DNA of 61,802 bases from an uncultured Mycoplasmatota bacterium (GCA_900551105.1 URUT01000002.1:1-61802), one strand, 5' to 3'. Positions 17,069-26,755 are shown, counted from the first letter of the stretch. Translations and numbers: made by a program. The notes: a model not told the origin generated them from the sequence alone.

Positions 17069-17139
17069 AAATAATCCTCCTCATAACCCCATTATATGAA
17101 ATAAATTCCAATTAAAGATGGGCTTTTTAAACATACATA

Positions 17140-17167
17140 ATTTTATCATATAAATTACTATTGTCAA
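17140..17167 (-). promoter_or_regulatory. Promoter of rpoE
   Basis: On the minus strand TTGACA (17162-17167) and TAAAAT (17140-17145), 16-bp spacer. The leader is about 65 bases. Confidence 0.65.
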
Positions 17168-17181
17168 TAAAAAAATATACC

Positions 17182-17499
17182 CTAATCAAAAGTTAAGACA
17201 ACTCTATTTTTTATTCTATCTTCACTTTCAATATTATAGTATATTTCTCTAGAATTAATACCATTAATTTTTCTTTCTACAACAATTTTTAAATTCAAAT
17301 GATAATCCTGTTCTTTGATAATTATCTCACTAGTACTATTTTGAAAATCTAAAAAATATCTGAAACTAGCATCCTCTCTTATCAAGGTATCATTAATCAT
17401 ATCATATACAATATTTCCAAAAACTAATAAATCATTATCAACCTTACCATCTACACTTAAAACTAACTCATTATCTTTATATAACTCTAACTTTGCCAT
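17182..17499 (-). CDS. Hypothetical small beta-rich protein
   Basis: 105 aa, no signal peptide or membrane segment, alternating hydrophobic strands throughout (for example LVLSVDGKV, FRYFLDF, EIIIKEQ, LNLKIVVER, IYYNIES, RVVLTF). Size, strand pattern and position upstream of rpoE resemble the DUF1934 (YwiB) beta-barrel proteins, but no diagnostic motif is seen. Divergent from the PBP gene. Confidence 0.55.
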   Translation of the reverse strand: MAKLELYKDNELVLSVDGKVDNDLLVFGNIVYDMINDTLIREDASFRYFLDFQNSTSEIIIKEQDYHLNLKIVVERKINGINSREIYYNIESEDRIKNRVVLTFD

Positions 17500-17565
17500 A
17501 CTTAACCTCTCTTACGTATTTTAGCATAAATCTAATGAAAATTACCATAATAATATCGGTGAACC

Positions 17566-19485
17566 ATGAAAAAAATAAAATTCTTATACAAAACTATATT
17601 ATTTTTAACAATCTCATTTACTGTAATAATACTTTGTTTATATGCCTATGCCTACTTTTCTCCAAAAATAACACTAAATTCTGCTAATGCAATTTTTATG
17701 TATGATAACCAAGGCGAATTAATCTTTCAAACTAACAACAATAAAAAATGGGTAAACTTAAATGATATATCGCCTGATTTAAAAGATGCCACCATTAGTA
17801 TTGAAGATAAAAACTTCTACAATCACTTCGGCTTTGACTATCTAAGAATCATTAAATCCCTTTATTTAAACGTTAAAACTAAATCAATAACCGCTGGAGC
17901 ATCAACTATTTCTCAGCAGTACGTCAAAAATTTATATTTAGACTTTAATCAAACTTGGAAAAGAAAAATTGAAGAAGCCTTATTAACTTTAAACTTAGAA
18001 GTTCACTACACTAAAGATGAAATACTAGAAGGTTATTTAAATACTATCAATTATGGTCAAGGAAACTTTGGTATTCAAAGTGCAAGTGAATACTATTTTG
18101 ATAAAGAAAGTAAAGATTTAACCTTAGAAGAAGCAATCATGCTAGCTGGAATTCCTAAAAGTCCCGAAAACTATAATCCAGTTAGTAATTACGACAAATG
18201 CATTAAAAGAGCAAAAGTAGTTGCTGCATCTATGTATAAAAACAACTATATAACTAAAGAAGAATATGATAACTTATTCCAAAATGAAATACCTATTTAT
18301 GGCAAGAAAAAAACTAATAACATGCAAACCTTAATGTACTATCATGACGCCGTTATAAGTGAATTAAATAGTATCAAAAACGTTCCAAAAGATTTGATTA
18401 AATCTGGTGGTTTAAAAGTTTATACAAATTTAGATATCAATACCCAAAAAAAATTAGATGAAACCTTCATCCAATATAAAGAAAAAGACAATGTTGAACT
18501 TGCCAGTATCATAACCACTCCTAAAGATGGCAAAATAATTGCTTTAGCTGGTGGTTATAATTATGCAAAAAGTCAGTTTAATAGAGCTACTCAAGCCAAA
18601 AGACAAGTTGGATCTACCATCAAACCATTTCTCTACTACGCTGCACTAAACAATAACATGACTGAAGCAAGCACATTTAAAAGCGAAGTAACAAGTTTCG
18701 TTTTTGGTAATGGTGAAAATTATTCTCCTAAAAATTATAGTAATACTTATGCAAATAAAGACATAACCATGGCTGCTGCTCTTGCCTATTCCGACAACAT
18801 ATATGCTGTTAAAACTCATCTATTTTTAGGTGAAGATGAACTAGTAAAAACTCTTAAATACGCTGGGCTTAAAACAAAATTAAATCCTAATCCATCTCTT
18901 GCTCTAGGCGCTGAAGATATAAATCTATTAGACTATGCTGAAGCATATAACACTCTCGCAAATTATGGAACACACAATGAGCTATACTTAATTGAAAGAA
19001 TAGAAGATAATAAAGGAAATTTAATCTACCAACACAAAGATAAAAGCGAAGAAGTCTTAAACAAAGATAATATCTATATCTTAAACGAAATGATGACCAG
19101 TACCTATAACCCAATATTCAATGATTATATGTCGCCAACTATTCTATCACTAAACAGTAGATTAACTAAAAAATATGCAATTAAAAGTGGTACAACCAAC
19201 AGTGATTACCTTATAGTAGGATATAACCCAGATATCTTTATGATGGTTTGGGCAGGAAATGACTATAACGAAAACGCAAGTTCTAAATACTCTAGTATTA
19301 TCAAAAATATATGGTGTGATAACGTAGAATATTATTTAAAAGATAAAGAAACATCTTGGTACGAGCCATCAGACAACATTGTTGCAATGCCATTAGATGC
19401 TATCACCGGTGAATATAATCCTAATAGTGATAAAAATACATTATTTTACTTTAAAAAAGGTTCAGAACCTATTTTTGCAAACTAA
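17566..19485 (+). CDS. Class A penicillin-binding protein (glycosyltransferase and transpeptidase)
   Basis: 639 aa. Transmembrane anchor (about 8-28); GT51 domain with SIEDKNFYNHFG (catalytic ED), TAGASTISQQ and the EILEGYLN motif; transpeptidase domain with S-T-I-K in GSTIKPF (nucleophile serine), SDN in AYSDNIYAV and KSG in IKSGTTNSDY. It polymerises and cross-links peptidoglycan. A plus-strand gene within the minus-strand arm, ending convergently with noc. GGTGA is a modest ribosome site. Confidence 0.93.
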   Translation: MKKIKFLYKTILFLTISFTVIILCLYAYAYFSPKITLNSANAIFMYDNQGELIFQTNNNKKWVNLNDISPDLKDATISIEDKNFYNHFGFDYLRIIKSLYLNVKTKSITAGASTISQQYVKNLYLDFNQTWKRKIEEALLTLNLEVHYTKDEILEGYLNTINYGQGNFGIQSASEYYFDKESKDLTLEEAIMLAGIPKSPENYNPVSNYDKCIKRAKVVAASMYKNNYITKEEYDNLFQNEIPIYGKKKTNNMQTLMYYHDAVISELNSIKNVPKDLIKSGGLKVYTNLDINTQKKLDETFIQYKEKDNVELASIITTPKDGKIIALAGGYNYAKSQFNRATQAKRQVGSTIKPFLYYAALNNNMTEASTFKSEVTSFVFGNGENYSPKNYSNTYANKDITMAAALAYSDNIYAVKTHLFLGEDELVKTLKYAGLKTKLNPNPSLALGAEDINLLDYAEAYNTLANYGTHNELYLIERIEDNKGNLIYQHKDKSEEVLNKDNIYILNEMMTSTYNPIFNDYMSPTILSLNSRLTKKYAIKSGTTNSDYLIVGYNPDIFMMVWAGNDYNENASSKYSSIIKNIWCDNVEYYLKDKETSWYEPSDNIVAMPLDAITGEYNPNSDKNTLFYFKKGSEPIFAN

Positions 19486-19516
19486 AAGCAGATCAATCAT
19501 TACTATCTGCTTTTTC
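19485..19516. terminator. Shared terminator between the PBP gene and noc
   Basis: A 9-bp stem AAAGCAGAT/ATCTGCTTT with an 11-nt loop followed by T on the plus strand. It overlaps the noc stop codon. Confidence 0.75.
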
Positions 19517-20629
19517 TATTTTAATAATCATTTGATATAAATCTTCAAAGTCAAAATCCTCTGATGATACATTATAACCAGCATTCTTTAACTCTGTAAC
19601 AAATTTATTGTACGCCTCTTTTACACTATCTAAATTATTTTCTTTTATAACAAATGTAGCTTCAGGCTTATCTTCTTTCTTCTCTACAACAGTTTCTTCT
19701 GGTTTTTCAACTTCAGTCAAAGGTGCTGAAAAAGATGATATATCATTAGTAAGCGGGCTTGAAGACTGAACGTTATTAAAAGGATTAAACTCTTCTAACT
19801 TATCTATTGGTTCAATATTCATATTAGTTATTTCATCTTCTAAAGAAGGCACATCAACTGGTTTTTCAAAATTAAATAAATTAAATTTATTTTTTTCTTT
19901 TGATGGTTCTTCAATATCTAAAGTTTCTACAGGATTAGATTGTTCTTCATTAAATATTGGTGCTTGCTCTTGAGCATCTTTTACATCAGAAAATGTAGGA
20001 TTTTCCATTGGCTCAAAAACAATTTCCCCATTAAGCTTTTTTATTTCATCATCTAATTGTCTAACAGTTAACCTCTCATTGATAACTTTATTTAATAAAT
20101 CAACCTGAACCTTTGGATCAGTTACAGTTAATAAACTTCTAGCATGTCTTTCACTAATTTTTTCATTCATAAGCGCATCTTGTGCTTCCATAGTTAAATT
20201 TAAAAGTCTTAATTTATTGGCAACTGTTGACTGTGATACGCCTATTTTTTTTGCTAATTCCTCTTGGGTTAACCCCTCTTTATCCAAAATCTTCTTATAA
20301 CTTTTAGCTTCTTCTAATGAATTTAAATTTTTTCTTTGAACGTTTTCAACTAAGGCCAGCTCAGCACTCTTATTATCATCAATATTAGAAATAATCGCAG
20401 GTACTTCAGTTAAACCAGCCAATGTTGCAGCTTTATATCTTCTTTCACCAGCAATAATTTCAAACTTATCCCCAAGTCTTCTTAAGACAAGTGGCTGAAT
20501 TATCCCATGCTCCTTTATTGAAGCAGCAAGTTCATTTAATGTCTTTTCATCAAAGGTTAAACGTGGTTGAAATCTATTTGGAATTATCAAATCTATATTA
20601 ATATTTTGTATTAAAGGCTCTCTATTCAT
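19493..20629 (-). CDS. noc: Noc-family ParB-like nucleoid occlusion protein
   Basis: 378 aa, longer than the usual 280. ParB/CTPase fold: GERRYKAATLAG (61-72) and ENVQRKNLNSLEEA (95-108). The helix-turn-helix has TQEELAKKIGVSQSTVANKL (121-140), then ISERHARSLL (158-167), as in Noc and not Spo0J. Q133, K139 and R161 match three of the four positions reported to switch ParB-type to Noc-type site recognition; the fourth is N144. There is no N-terminal amphipathic membrane helix. A long acidic, Pro/Ser-rich linker (about 205-335) precedes a C-terminal helical domain. Last in mnmE-mnmG-rsmG-noc. Confidence 0.85.
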   Translation of the reverse strand: MNREPLIQNINIDLIIPNRFQPRLTFDEKTLNELAASIKEHGIIQPLVLRRLGDKFEIIAGERRYKAATLAGLTEVPAIISNIDDNKSAELALVENVQRKNLNSLEEAKSYKKILDKEGLTQEELAKKIGVSQSTVANKLRLLNLTMEAQDALMNEKISERHARSLLTVTDPKVQVDLLNKVINERLTVRQLDDEIKKLNGEIVFEPMENPTFSDVKDAQEQAPIFNEEQSNPVETLDIEEPSKEKNKFNLFNFEKPVDVPSLEDEITNMNIEPIDKLEEFNPFNNVQSSSPLTNDISSFSAPLTEVEKPEETVVEKKEDKPEATFVIKENNLDSVKEAYNKFVTELKNAGYNVSSEDFDFEDLYQMIIKIEKADSND

Positions 20630-20657
20630 AATAAACCCTTCCTATTCTAACATAATA

Positions 20658-21386
20658 TTACTTTATTTTTAGCATTTTTGCAAGTGGACATTTTAATATT
20701 TTATCATAACTTCTAGGATACCCATCTTTTGTTACTTGTATTTTTTTGATATTAATTAAACATCTTTCACCAGCATCCTTAGGTAAATCAAATTTAATAA
20801 TGTTATCAATATCTGCTCCTAAAAAAGCAATTACTGATTTTACACTATCTAGTTCTTCATCACATTTTCCCTTCATTGCAACAAATCTGCCACCCACACG
20901 GCAAAAAGGTATACAAAGTTCAGTCAAGATATTTAAATCAGCAACTGCTCTAGAAACTACAACATCAAACCTACTTTCTTGTTTAAAAAATTCTTCAGCT
21001 CTATCACAAACAACTGTAACATCTATTAAATTCATTTTTTCTACTACATAATTTAAAAATTTCACTTTTTTGCCGTTACTATCAAGCAATGTAATTTTAA
21101 TATTTGGAAACGCTATTTTTAATACCATCCCTGGAAAACCAGGTCCTGTTCCAACGTCTAAAACTGTTTCATTCGTAAATTTATATGCTTTCACTAATGT
21201 TAAACTATCATAAAAGTGTTTTAAATATACATCTTCTAAATTTCTAATCGCTGTTAAATTAACTCGGGTATTATAATCTAATAGAATATTAGCAAATTCA
21301 CGTAACCTAGCTACTTGCTCGTCACTTAAATCAATATTTAAAATCTTTAACTGATTTAAAAATTCACTCTCACTCACTTTTGCCAT
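20658..21386 (-). CDS. rsmG: 16S rRNA (guanine-N7) methyltransferase RsmG (GidB)
   Basis: 242 aa. SAM-binding VLDVGTGPGFPGMVL (about 83-97), VVSRAVADL and MKGK motifs of RsmG. It methylates G527 of 16S rRNA. Start overlaps the end of mnmG by 17 bp. The ATG is very close to GAAGGAG, so a GTG three codons later may be used. Confidence 0.93.
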   Translation of the reverse strand: MAKVSESEFLNQLKILNIDLSDEQVARLREFANILLDYNTRVNLTAIRNLEDVYLKHFYDSLTLVKAYKFTNETVLDVGTGPGFPGMVLKIAFPNIKITLLDSNGKKVKFLNYVVEKMNLIDVTVVCDRAEEFFKQESRFDVVVSRAVADLNILTELCIPFCRVGGRFVAMKGKCDEELDSVKSVIAFLGADIDNIIKFDLPKDAGERCLINIKKIQVTKDGYPRSYDKILKCPLAKMLKIK

Positions 21387-23235
21387 ACTCCTTCTTTAAA
21401 TAAACAGCTAAAATTGAAATATCAACTGGATTTACCCCACTAATCCTAGAAGCCTGTGCTATAGACACGGGTCTAACTAATTTAAGCTTTTGTCTAGCCT
21501 CACTAGCTAGATTTTTTACTTGATCATAATCTATATCTTCAGGAATTAATTTTTCTTCTAATTTTAGCAATTTTTTAGCTTCATCAAATTCCTTTTTTAT
21601 ATAACCTTCATATTTAACAATAAATTCTACTTGTTCTAAAACATCATCACCATAATTTGTATCTATTAATTCATTTTCAACATAATCACTAATTTTAATT
21701 TCAGGTCTCTTTAAGAATTCATACAAACTATGACCACTACTTAATACAATATTTAAATTTTTAAAACTTTCAGGTAGTGTATTGTTGGTAATTTTCTTTG
21801 ATTTTAGCTCTTCAATTAGTTTTTCAATGTTATTTTTTTTAGTTAATAATTTATCATATCTATTCTGATCTATTAATCCTACATTATACCCATACTCACG
21901 CAATCTAATATCTGCATTATCATGTCTTAAAAGCAAACGAAACTCTGCTCTAGAAGTCAATAATCTATAAGGCTCTTTAGTTCCCTTAGTCACTAAATCA
22001 TCAATTAAAACCCCAATATATGCTTCATTTCTTTTTAATATCAAAGGTTCCTTATTAAATATTTTCAAACCAGCATTAATACCAGCTATTAACCCCTGAC
22101 AAGCGGCCTCTTCATAACCACTAGTGCCATTTATTTGGCCAGCAGTAAATAAATTTTTAATAACTTTCGTTTCCAAAGAAGGATTTAACTGTAATGGATT
22201 AATTGCATCATACTCAATAGCATAAGCATATTTTTTAATAACGGCATTTTCTAAACCTTCTAAACTATGAACCATTTCTTCTTGAACATCTATTGGCATA
22301 CTAGTAGAAAAACCTTGTAAATATAAATCATCATAATATAAACTTTCGGGTTCTAAAAATAACTGATGTCTATCTCTATTTGCAAATCTTACTACCTTAT
22401 CTTCAATTGAAGGACAATATCTTGGCCCAATCCCCTCAGCATAACCACCATACATTGCACTTCTTTTTAAATTATTTCTTATTATTTCATGAGTTTTTAA
22501 ATTTGTATAAACAACATAACATTTTTCCTGTTTATCTTTATCATAAAAAGGTAGATTATCAAAACTAAAAGTCCAGTATCTATCATCACCGCATTCTTCT
22601 TTTAACTTAGAAAAATCAACACTGCTTCTTTCTATTCTTTGTGGGGTGCCAGTCTTTAATCTTTGTATTTCAAAACCATAGTCAGCCAATTTTGTACTTA
22701 AATCTTTACTTCTACGTTCTCCGTGTGGACCTTCATACTTAAAAGTATCGCCAACTAATATTTTACTATTTAAATATGTTCCAGTAGTTAAAATTACAGC
22801 CTTAGAATAACATTTATTACCATTTTCAAAAACAACACCATTAACAGAATCATCATTGATTATTAAATCTTCAACCATAGCTTCTTCAATTGTTAAATTT
22901 TCAGTATTTTCTAGTTCTCTAAGCATTTCTTTTGGATAAGTAATTTTATCTGCTTGAGCTCTTAATGATCTAACAGCAGGTCCCTTAGCATTATTAAGCA
23001 TTTTAATTTGGATATGAGTTTTATCTGCTACCTTACCCATAAGACCGCCCAAAGCATCTATTTCTCTAACAACTATTCCCTTAGCAGTTCCACCAATTGA
23101 AGGATTACAAGGCATATCAGCAATATTATTTTTATTAGCACTTACTAAAAGAGTTTTTAACCCCATAACCGCAGTAGCATGCGCAGCTTCACAACCAGCA
23201 TGACCACCACCTACAACAATAACATCATAATTCAT
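21370..23235 (-). CDS. mnmG: tRNA uridine-5-carboxymethylaminomethyl modification enzyme MnmG (GidA)
   Basis: 621-aa FAD enzyme that works with MnmE on U34 of certain tRNAs. Dinucleotide motif VVGGGHAGCEAA at the N-terminus, PCNPSIGGTAKG and the C-terminal KLVRPVSIAQASRISGV helical domain. The ATG at 23233-23235 has AGGTG at good spacing; the longer frame starts at a TTG without one. It starts eight bases after mnmE. Confidence 0.95.
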   Translation of the reverse strand: MNYDVIVVGGGHAGCEAAHATAVMGLKTLLVSANKNNIADMPCNPSIGGTAKGIVVREIDALGGLMGKVADKTHIQIKMLNNAKGPAVRSLRAQADKITYPKEMLRELENTENLTIEEAMVEDLIINDDSVNGVVFENGNKCYSKAVILTTGTYLNSKILVGDTFKYEGPHGERRSKDLSTKLADYGFEIQRLKTGTPQRIERSSVDFSKLKEECGDDRYWTFSFDNLPFYDKDKQEKCYVVYTNLKTHEIIRNNLKRSAMYGGYAEGIGPRYCPSIEDKVVRFANRDRHQLFLEPESLYYDDLYLQGFSTSMPIDVQEEMVHSLEGLENAVIKKYAYAIEYDAINPLQLNPSLETKVIKNLFTAGQINGTSGYEEAACQGLIAGINAGLKIFNKEPLILKRNEAYIGVLIDDLVTKGTKEPYRLLTSRAEFRLLLRHDNADIRLREYGYNVGLIDQNRYDKLLTKKNNIEKLIEELKSKKITNNTLPESFKNLNIVLSSGHSLYEFLKRPEIKISDYVENELIDTNYGDDVLEQVEFIVKYEGYIKKEFDEAKKLLKLEEKLIPEDIDYDQVKNLASEARQKLKLVRPVSIAQASRISGVNPVDISILAVYLKKEYGKSE

Positions 23236-23243
23236 AAATTCAC

Positions 23244-24599
23244 CTACTTTCCTAAACAAAATCTAGAAAACAACTCATCAAGTAAATCCTCATCATAAGT
23301 TTTACCAATAATTTTTCCTAATAAATCATAAGCTTCTTTAATATCAATAGTATACATATCAATTGGAACTAAATTTTCTACACTATTTAAAGCATTATTA
23401 ATACACTCACTTACTTTTTTTATTAAAGAGATTTGACGAGCATTTGAAATAAAAGAAAAATCACTACTTTCTAACTCATTAATTTTAAACATTTCAATTA
23501 TTTTATTTTTTAAATTTACTAACCCTTCTTCACTCATTGTATTACCATAAACAACCATTTCAGAATCTAAATCAGAATAATCATTTGAAGACTGTAAATC
23601 ATTTTTATTAATGAATACTATTTTTTTACAATCATAATTTTCTAATAATTTCAAATCGTCAAAATTAAATCTTTCAGAATTATCTATAACATAAATAATC
23701 AAATCTGCTTCTTGTGCTTTATCCAAACTCTTTTTTACCCCTATTTTTTCAACCTCATCTACTGTTTCTCTTAAACCAGCAGTATCAATAAAATTAAGAG
23801 TTATTCCTTCTAAATTTATTTTTCCCTCAATAATATCCCTCGTAGTTCCCGGAATATTAGTAACAATAGCCCTATTTTCTTCTAATAAATTATTTAAAAT
23901 ACTACTCTTTCCAGCATTAGGTTTTCCTAAAAGAACAACGTTTATTCCCGTTCTAACAAGTTTTCCATTTAATGCGGTATTTAATAAATTACTAACATCT
24001 TTATTAATCTCAGTAAGTTTAGGTTTAATAGTATCTAAAGTATATTCTTCAGCTTCTTCGTATTCAGGAAAATCAATATTTACCTCTAATTCTGCTTGTA
24101 ATCCTAAAAGTTTAGCTCTTAAATCTTCTATTTTAGTAGTTAAACCACCTCTTATTTGTTTAATAGCTAACTTTCTAGCCTTTTCACTAGAAGCCTCAAT
24201 CAAATCACTAACGGCTTCAGCCTCTACTAAATCTATTCTACCATTTAAAAAGGCTCTTTTAGTAAATTCACCCGGTTCGGCAAGTTCACAACCATTATTA
24301 AGCAAAACCTCAAGAACTTTAGATGTTGTTAAAACCCCACCATGAACATTAATTTCTACTACATCTTCTCTTGTAAAAGTCTTTGGAGCAAGCATAACAG
24401 AAACTAACACTTCATCTATAACTTCTTCTTTATCCACGATAAAACCATAATGTATAGTATGAGACGGAACATTTAATAAATTTTTTCCTTTAAATACTCC
24501 ATTAACAATTTTTACAGCATCAACTCCACTACATCTAACAATTGAAATTGCACTTGTACCAACTGCTGATGATATTGCACAAATAGTTCTGTTATCCAT
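23244..24599 (-). CDS. mnmE: tRNA modification GTPase MnmE (TrmE)
   Basis: 451 aa. N-terminal folate-binding domain, helical domain and inserted G domain: G1 GKPNAGKSS (about 222-230), TTRDIIEG and DTAGLRET. The C-terminal cysteine motif is CLGK. GAGGAGG lies before the ATG at 24597-24599. It starts a new transcription unit after the terminator following jag. Confidence 0.95.
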   Translation of the reverse strand: MDNRTICAISSAVGTSAISIVRCSGVDAVKIVNGVFKGKNLLNVPSHTIHYGFIVDKEEVIDEVLVSVMLAPKTFTREDVVEINVHGGVLTTSKVLEVLLNNGCELAEPGEFTKRAFLNGRIDLVEAEAVSDLIEASSEKARKLAIKQIRGGLTTKIEDLRAKLLGLQAELEVNIDFPEYEEAEEYTLDTIKPKLTEINKDVSNLLNTALNGKLVRTGINVVLLGKPNAGKSSILNNLLEENRAIVTNIPGTTRDIIEGKINLEGITLNFIDTAGLRETVDEVEKIGVKKSLDKAQEADLIIYVIDNSERFNFDDLKLLENYDCKKIVFINKNDLQSSNDYSDLDSEMVVYGNTMSEEGLVNLKNKIIEMFKINELESSDFSFISNARQISLIKKVSECINNALNSVENLVPIDMYTIDIKEAYDLLGKIIGKTYDEDLLDELFSRFCLGK

Positions 24600-24621
24600 A
24601 TTCTTCCTCCTCAATCACGGT

Positions 24622-24630
24622 ATTATAACA
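24622..24630 (-). promoter_or_regulatory. Extended -10 promoter of mnmE
   Basis: On the minus strand TGT-TATAAT ahead of the GAGGAGG site; the -35 region is only T-rich. It lies directly after the jag terminator. Confidence 0.5.
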
Positions 24631-24637
24631 CATAACG

Positions 24638-24673
24638 TAAAAAAAATAAAAAAACCCATTATTAATTAATAGG
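24638..24673 (-). terminator. Terminator after jag
   Basis: On the minus strand CCTATTA/TAATGGG stem (one U-G pair) with a 5-nt loop and a long T-tract. It includes the jag stop and separates the rpmH-rnpA-yidC-jag unit from mnmE. Confidence 0.75.
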
Positions 24674-25270
24674 CTTTACAATAATATGTCTATTAGGCTC
24701 TTCACCTTCGCTTATGGTAGTAACACCCTTAAAATCAGTTAAGACGTTATGCACAATTCTTCTTTCATAAGAATTCATATTATCCATCATAATTTCTTTT
24801 CCTGTTGATCTTACCTCTCGAGCTATATTTTTAGCTAATCTTTCTAAATGCATAACTTGCTTATCCTTATAATTTTCGACATCTAAATTTAAATAAGGAT
24901 ATACATTTATTTTTGAATAAACTGCCTGCTTACATATTGCAGTAAGTGCTGTCAACGTTTGACCATTTTTTCCAATCAATATAGGATTATTATCAGAATA
25001 CATTTTAATATTAATTTGTTTTTCTCTTATACTAACTTCATAAGTTGCTTTAATTCCTAAATTACTTATTATTCTGTCTAAAACATCTTTAACATAATTT
25101 GCAATATCTGAATTTAAAAATATATGAAATTTTACAGTTCCTGATTTAAACAATTTACCCTTAACTTCTTCCTTTGTAAAAAGAATATCAGTTTCACTTA
25201 CCTTTAAATCTTCTAATGCTTTATTTAAAACCTCTTCTGCAATCTTGCCTTCATAAACATATTCTTTCAT
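24662..25270 (-). CDS. khpB: RNA-binding protein Jag/KhpB
   Basis: 202 aa: Jag N-terminal domain (about 1-50), KH domain (about 85-145, with IGKNGQTLTAL) and R3H domain (about 150-202, with NSYERRIVHNVL). In Firmicutes it binds RNA with KhpA and affects cell elongation and division. Coupled to yidC (TAATG overlap). Confidence 0.92.
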   Translation of the reverse strand: MKEYVYEGKIAEEVLNKALEDLKVSETDILFTKEEVKGKLFKSGTVKFHIFLNSDIANYVKDVLDRIISNLGIKATYEVSIREKQINIKMYSDNNPILIGKNGQTLTALTAICKQAVYSKINVYPYLNLDVENYKDKQVMHLERLAKNIAREVRSTGKEIMMDNMNSYERRIVHNVLTDFKGVTTISEGEEPNRHIIVKPIN

Positions 25271-26199
25271 TATTTACTTCTCCTTTTACTTAACACAAAA
25301 TTTTGAATAACACTAAATCCATTAGTTACAACCCAATATAACGCTACGGCAGTTGGTAAACTAAATGATGCTATTGAAATAAACACAATCATAAATATTG
25401 TCATATACTTCATTTGACTTTGTTGTTCACTACTAGCAGAGTTTTTCATATTATAACTCAAAGATAAATATGTAGTAAGAATTATCAATGCTATTAAAAT
25501 AATATAATAATAATTTCCATTTTTTAATGCTACTAAAGGAGTTGTTCCAAGTTGGTATGCTCCCAAATATTCTTCAAAAATAACCGGAATTCTATTAATT
25601 GCCTCTAAAAACGCTAAGAATAAAGGAATTTGTATAAAACTCATTAAACAACTACCTAAAGGTTTAATATCATACTTATTATAAATCTGCATCATCTCTT
25701 GATTTCTTTGCATTAGAGCATCTTTATCAGTACGATTTCTATATTTTTCTTCTAACCTACTTAATTCTTTCTGAGCTTTTTGCATATTTTGACTTTGTCT
25801 CATTGTTTTAGCAGTAAGTGGCATCATAATTAATCTAATTAGTAATCCAACAAGCATTACAGAAACACCATAACTTTTAACTAATGAACCTATTTTAATA
25901 ATAACCCAAGCAAGCGGTGTTACAAAAAATTGAACCCATAAATTGCTATAATTCTTTGTACTAAATACCTTCATCTCATCACAAATTGGTAAATCTTCTA
26001 AATCAACATCTAAGTTATCCTTATATTGTTCATAAATCTTTAATAAATCTTTGTCTTCCGGTTTACATAAAATATTAGATGGTAAACTTTGTCCAGTTAC
26101 CTCATAAACCACTCTTTTTTTATTATCATCAGAAATATATTTAGTACAACCACTTAAAGTTAACAAAATTACTACTAGTAATAACATCTTCTTTTTCAT
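25270..26199 (-). CDS. yidC: Membrane protein insertase YidC (SpoIIIJ/OxaA)
   Basis: 309 aa. Lipoprotein signal with lipobox LSGC (C18), then the 60KD_IMP domain with about five transmembrane helices. It inserts membrane proteins with or without Sec. In Bacillus the homologue SpoIIIJ at this locus is needed for sigma-G activation, which fits the sporulation genes here. Starts immediately after the rnpA stop. Confidence 0.93.
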   Translation of the reverse strand: MKKKMLLLVVILLTLSGCTKYISDDNKKRVVYEVTGQSLPSNILCKPEDKDLLKIYEQYKDNLDVDLEDLPICDEMKVFSTKNYSNLWVQFFVTPLAWVIIKIGSLVKSYGVSVMLVGLLIRLIMMPLTAKTMRQSQNMQKAQKELSRLEEKYRNRTDKDALMQRNQEMMQIYNKYDIKPLGSCLMSFIQIPLFLAFLEAINRIPVIFEEYLGAYQLGTTPLVALKNGNYYYIILIALIILTTYLSLSYNMKNSASSEQQSQMKYMTIFMIVFISIASFSLPTAVALYWVVTNGFSVIQNFVLSKRRSK

Positions 26200-26526
26200 T
26201 TATTTCACCTTTTTTAATAAATCTAAAAATTTATTTTCCATCTCTTCATAATCTATTGTATCACAACTTTTTTTGATTAAAACTATATAATCGTATTTTT
26301 GATTAAACTTTTCATAATTAATTCTCATAATATTTCTTAATCTTCTTTTATATAAATTTCTTTTATAAGCTTTTCCAAACTTGTTACTTATCGCAATTCC
26401 TATTCGTGATAGTTCATTTTTTCTTTCCCTTATATACATAATGAAGAAATAATTTTTAAAAACTGTCGCTTTATGAAAAAATAAATCAAATTCCCTTTTA
26501 TCTTTTATTCTTAAATTTTCTTTCAT
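26200..26526 (-). CDS. rnpA: Ribonuclease P protein component
   Basis: 108 aa, basic. Central strand IGIAISNKFGKAYKRNLYKRRLRNIMR contains the family's RN-x-x-KR-x-x-R signature. The ATG at 26524-26526 has GGAG upstream; an earlier GTG-led extension would run into the hairpin between rpmH and rnpA. Role: tRNA 5' maturation with the RNase P RNA, which is not in the window. Confidence 0.92.
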   Translation of the reverse strand: MKENLRIKDKREFDLFFHKATVFKNYFFIMYIRERKNELSRIGIAISNKFGKAYKRNLYKRRLRNIMRINYEKFNQKYDYIVLIKKSCDTIDYEEMENKFLDLLKKVK

Positions 26527-26545
26527 ATATAATACTCCATATAGA

Positions 26546-26567
26546 ATAAAAACCACATATACGTGGC
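26546..26567 (-). terminator. Weak hairpin between rpmH and rnpA
   Basis: On the minus strand CCAC/GTGG, extendable by G-U and U-A pairs, followed by five T. It probably acts as a partial terminator that sets more rpmH than rnpA message. Confidence 0.5.
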
Positions 26568-26690
26568 TTACTTACATAATACTTTGCGTCCTTTTGCTCT
26601 ACGTCTTTTTAATATATTACTAGCTTTTCTTGCAAAAAAACCAAACTTTTTCTTCATTTTACGATTATTAGGTTGAAAAGTTCTTTTCAT
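26568..26690 (-). CDS. rpmH: Ribosomal protein bL34
   Basis: 40-aa highly basic protein starting MKRTFQPNNRKMKKKFGF and ending RRRAKGRKVL-C-K. It is about four residues shorter than the usual 44, with the loss in the middle (ARKASNILKRRR). GGAGGTG lies nine bases before the ATG. Directly next to oriC as in almost all bacteria. Confidence 0.93.
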   Translation of the reverse strand: MKRTFQPNNRKMKKKFGFFARKASNILKRRRAKGRKVLCK

Positions 26691-26726
26691 AAAAAATTGC
26701 ACCTCCACATCAATTAAAGCGCTTTT

Positions 26727-26755
26727 ATTATATTATATTAAATTCCTCAAGTCAA
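26727..26755 (-). promoter_or_regulatory. Promoter of rpmH
   Basis: On the minus strand TTGACT (26750-26755) and TATAAT (26727-26732), 17-bp spacer. Confidence 0.8.

Noticed and set aside
18887..19114. Open frames antisense to long genes (for example inside the PBP, gyrA and mfd genes)
   Set aside because: They lack ribosome sites, have unnatural compositions and mirror the coding strand of well-recognised proteins.
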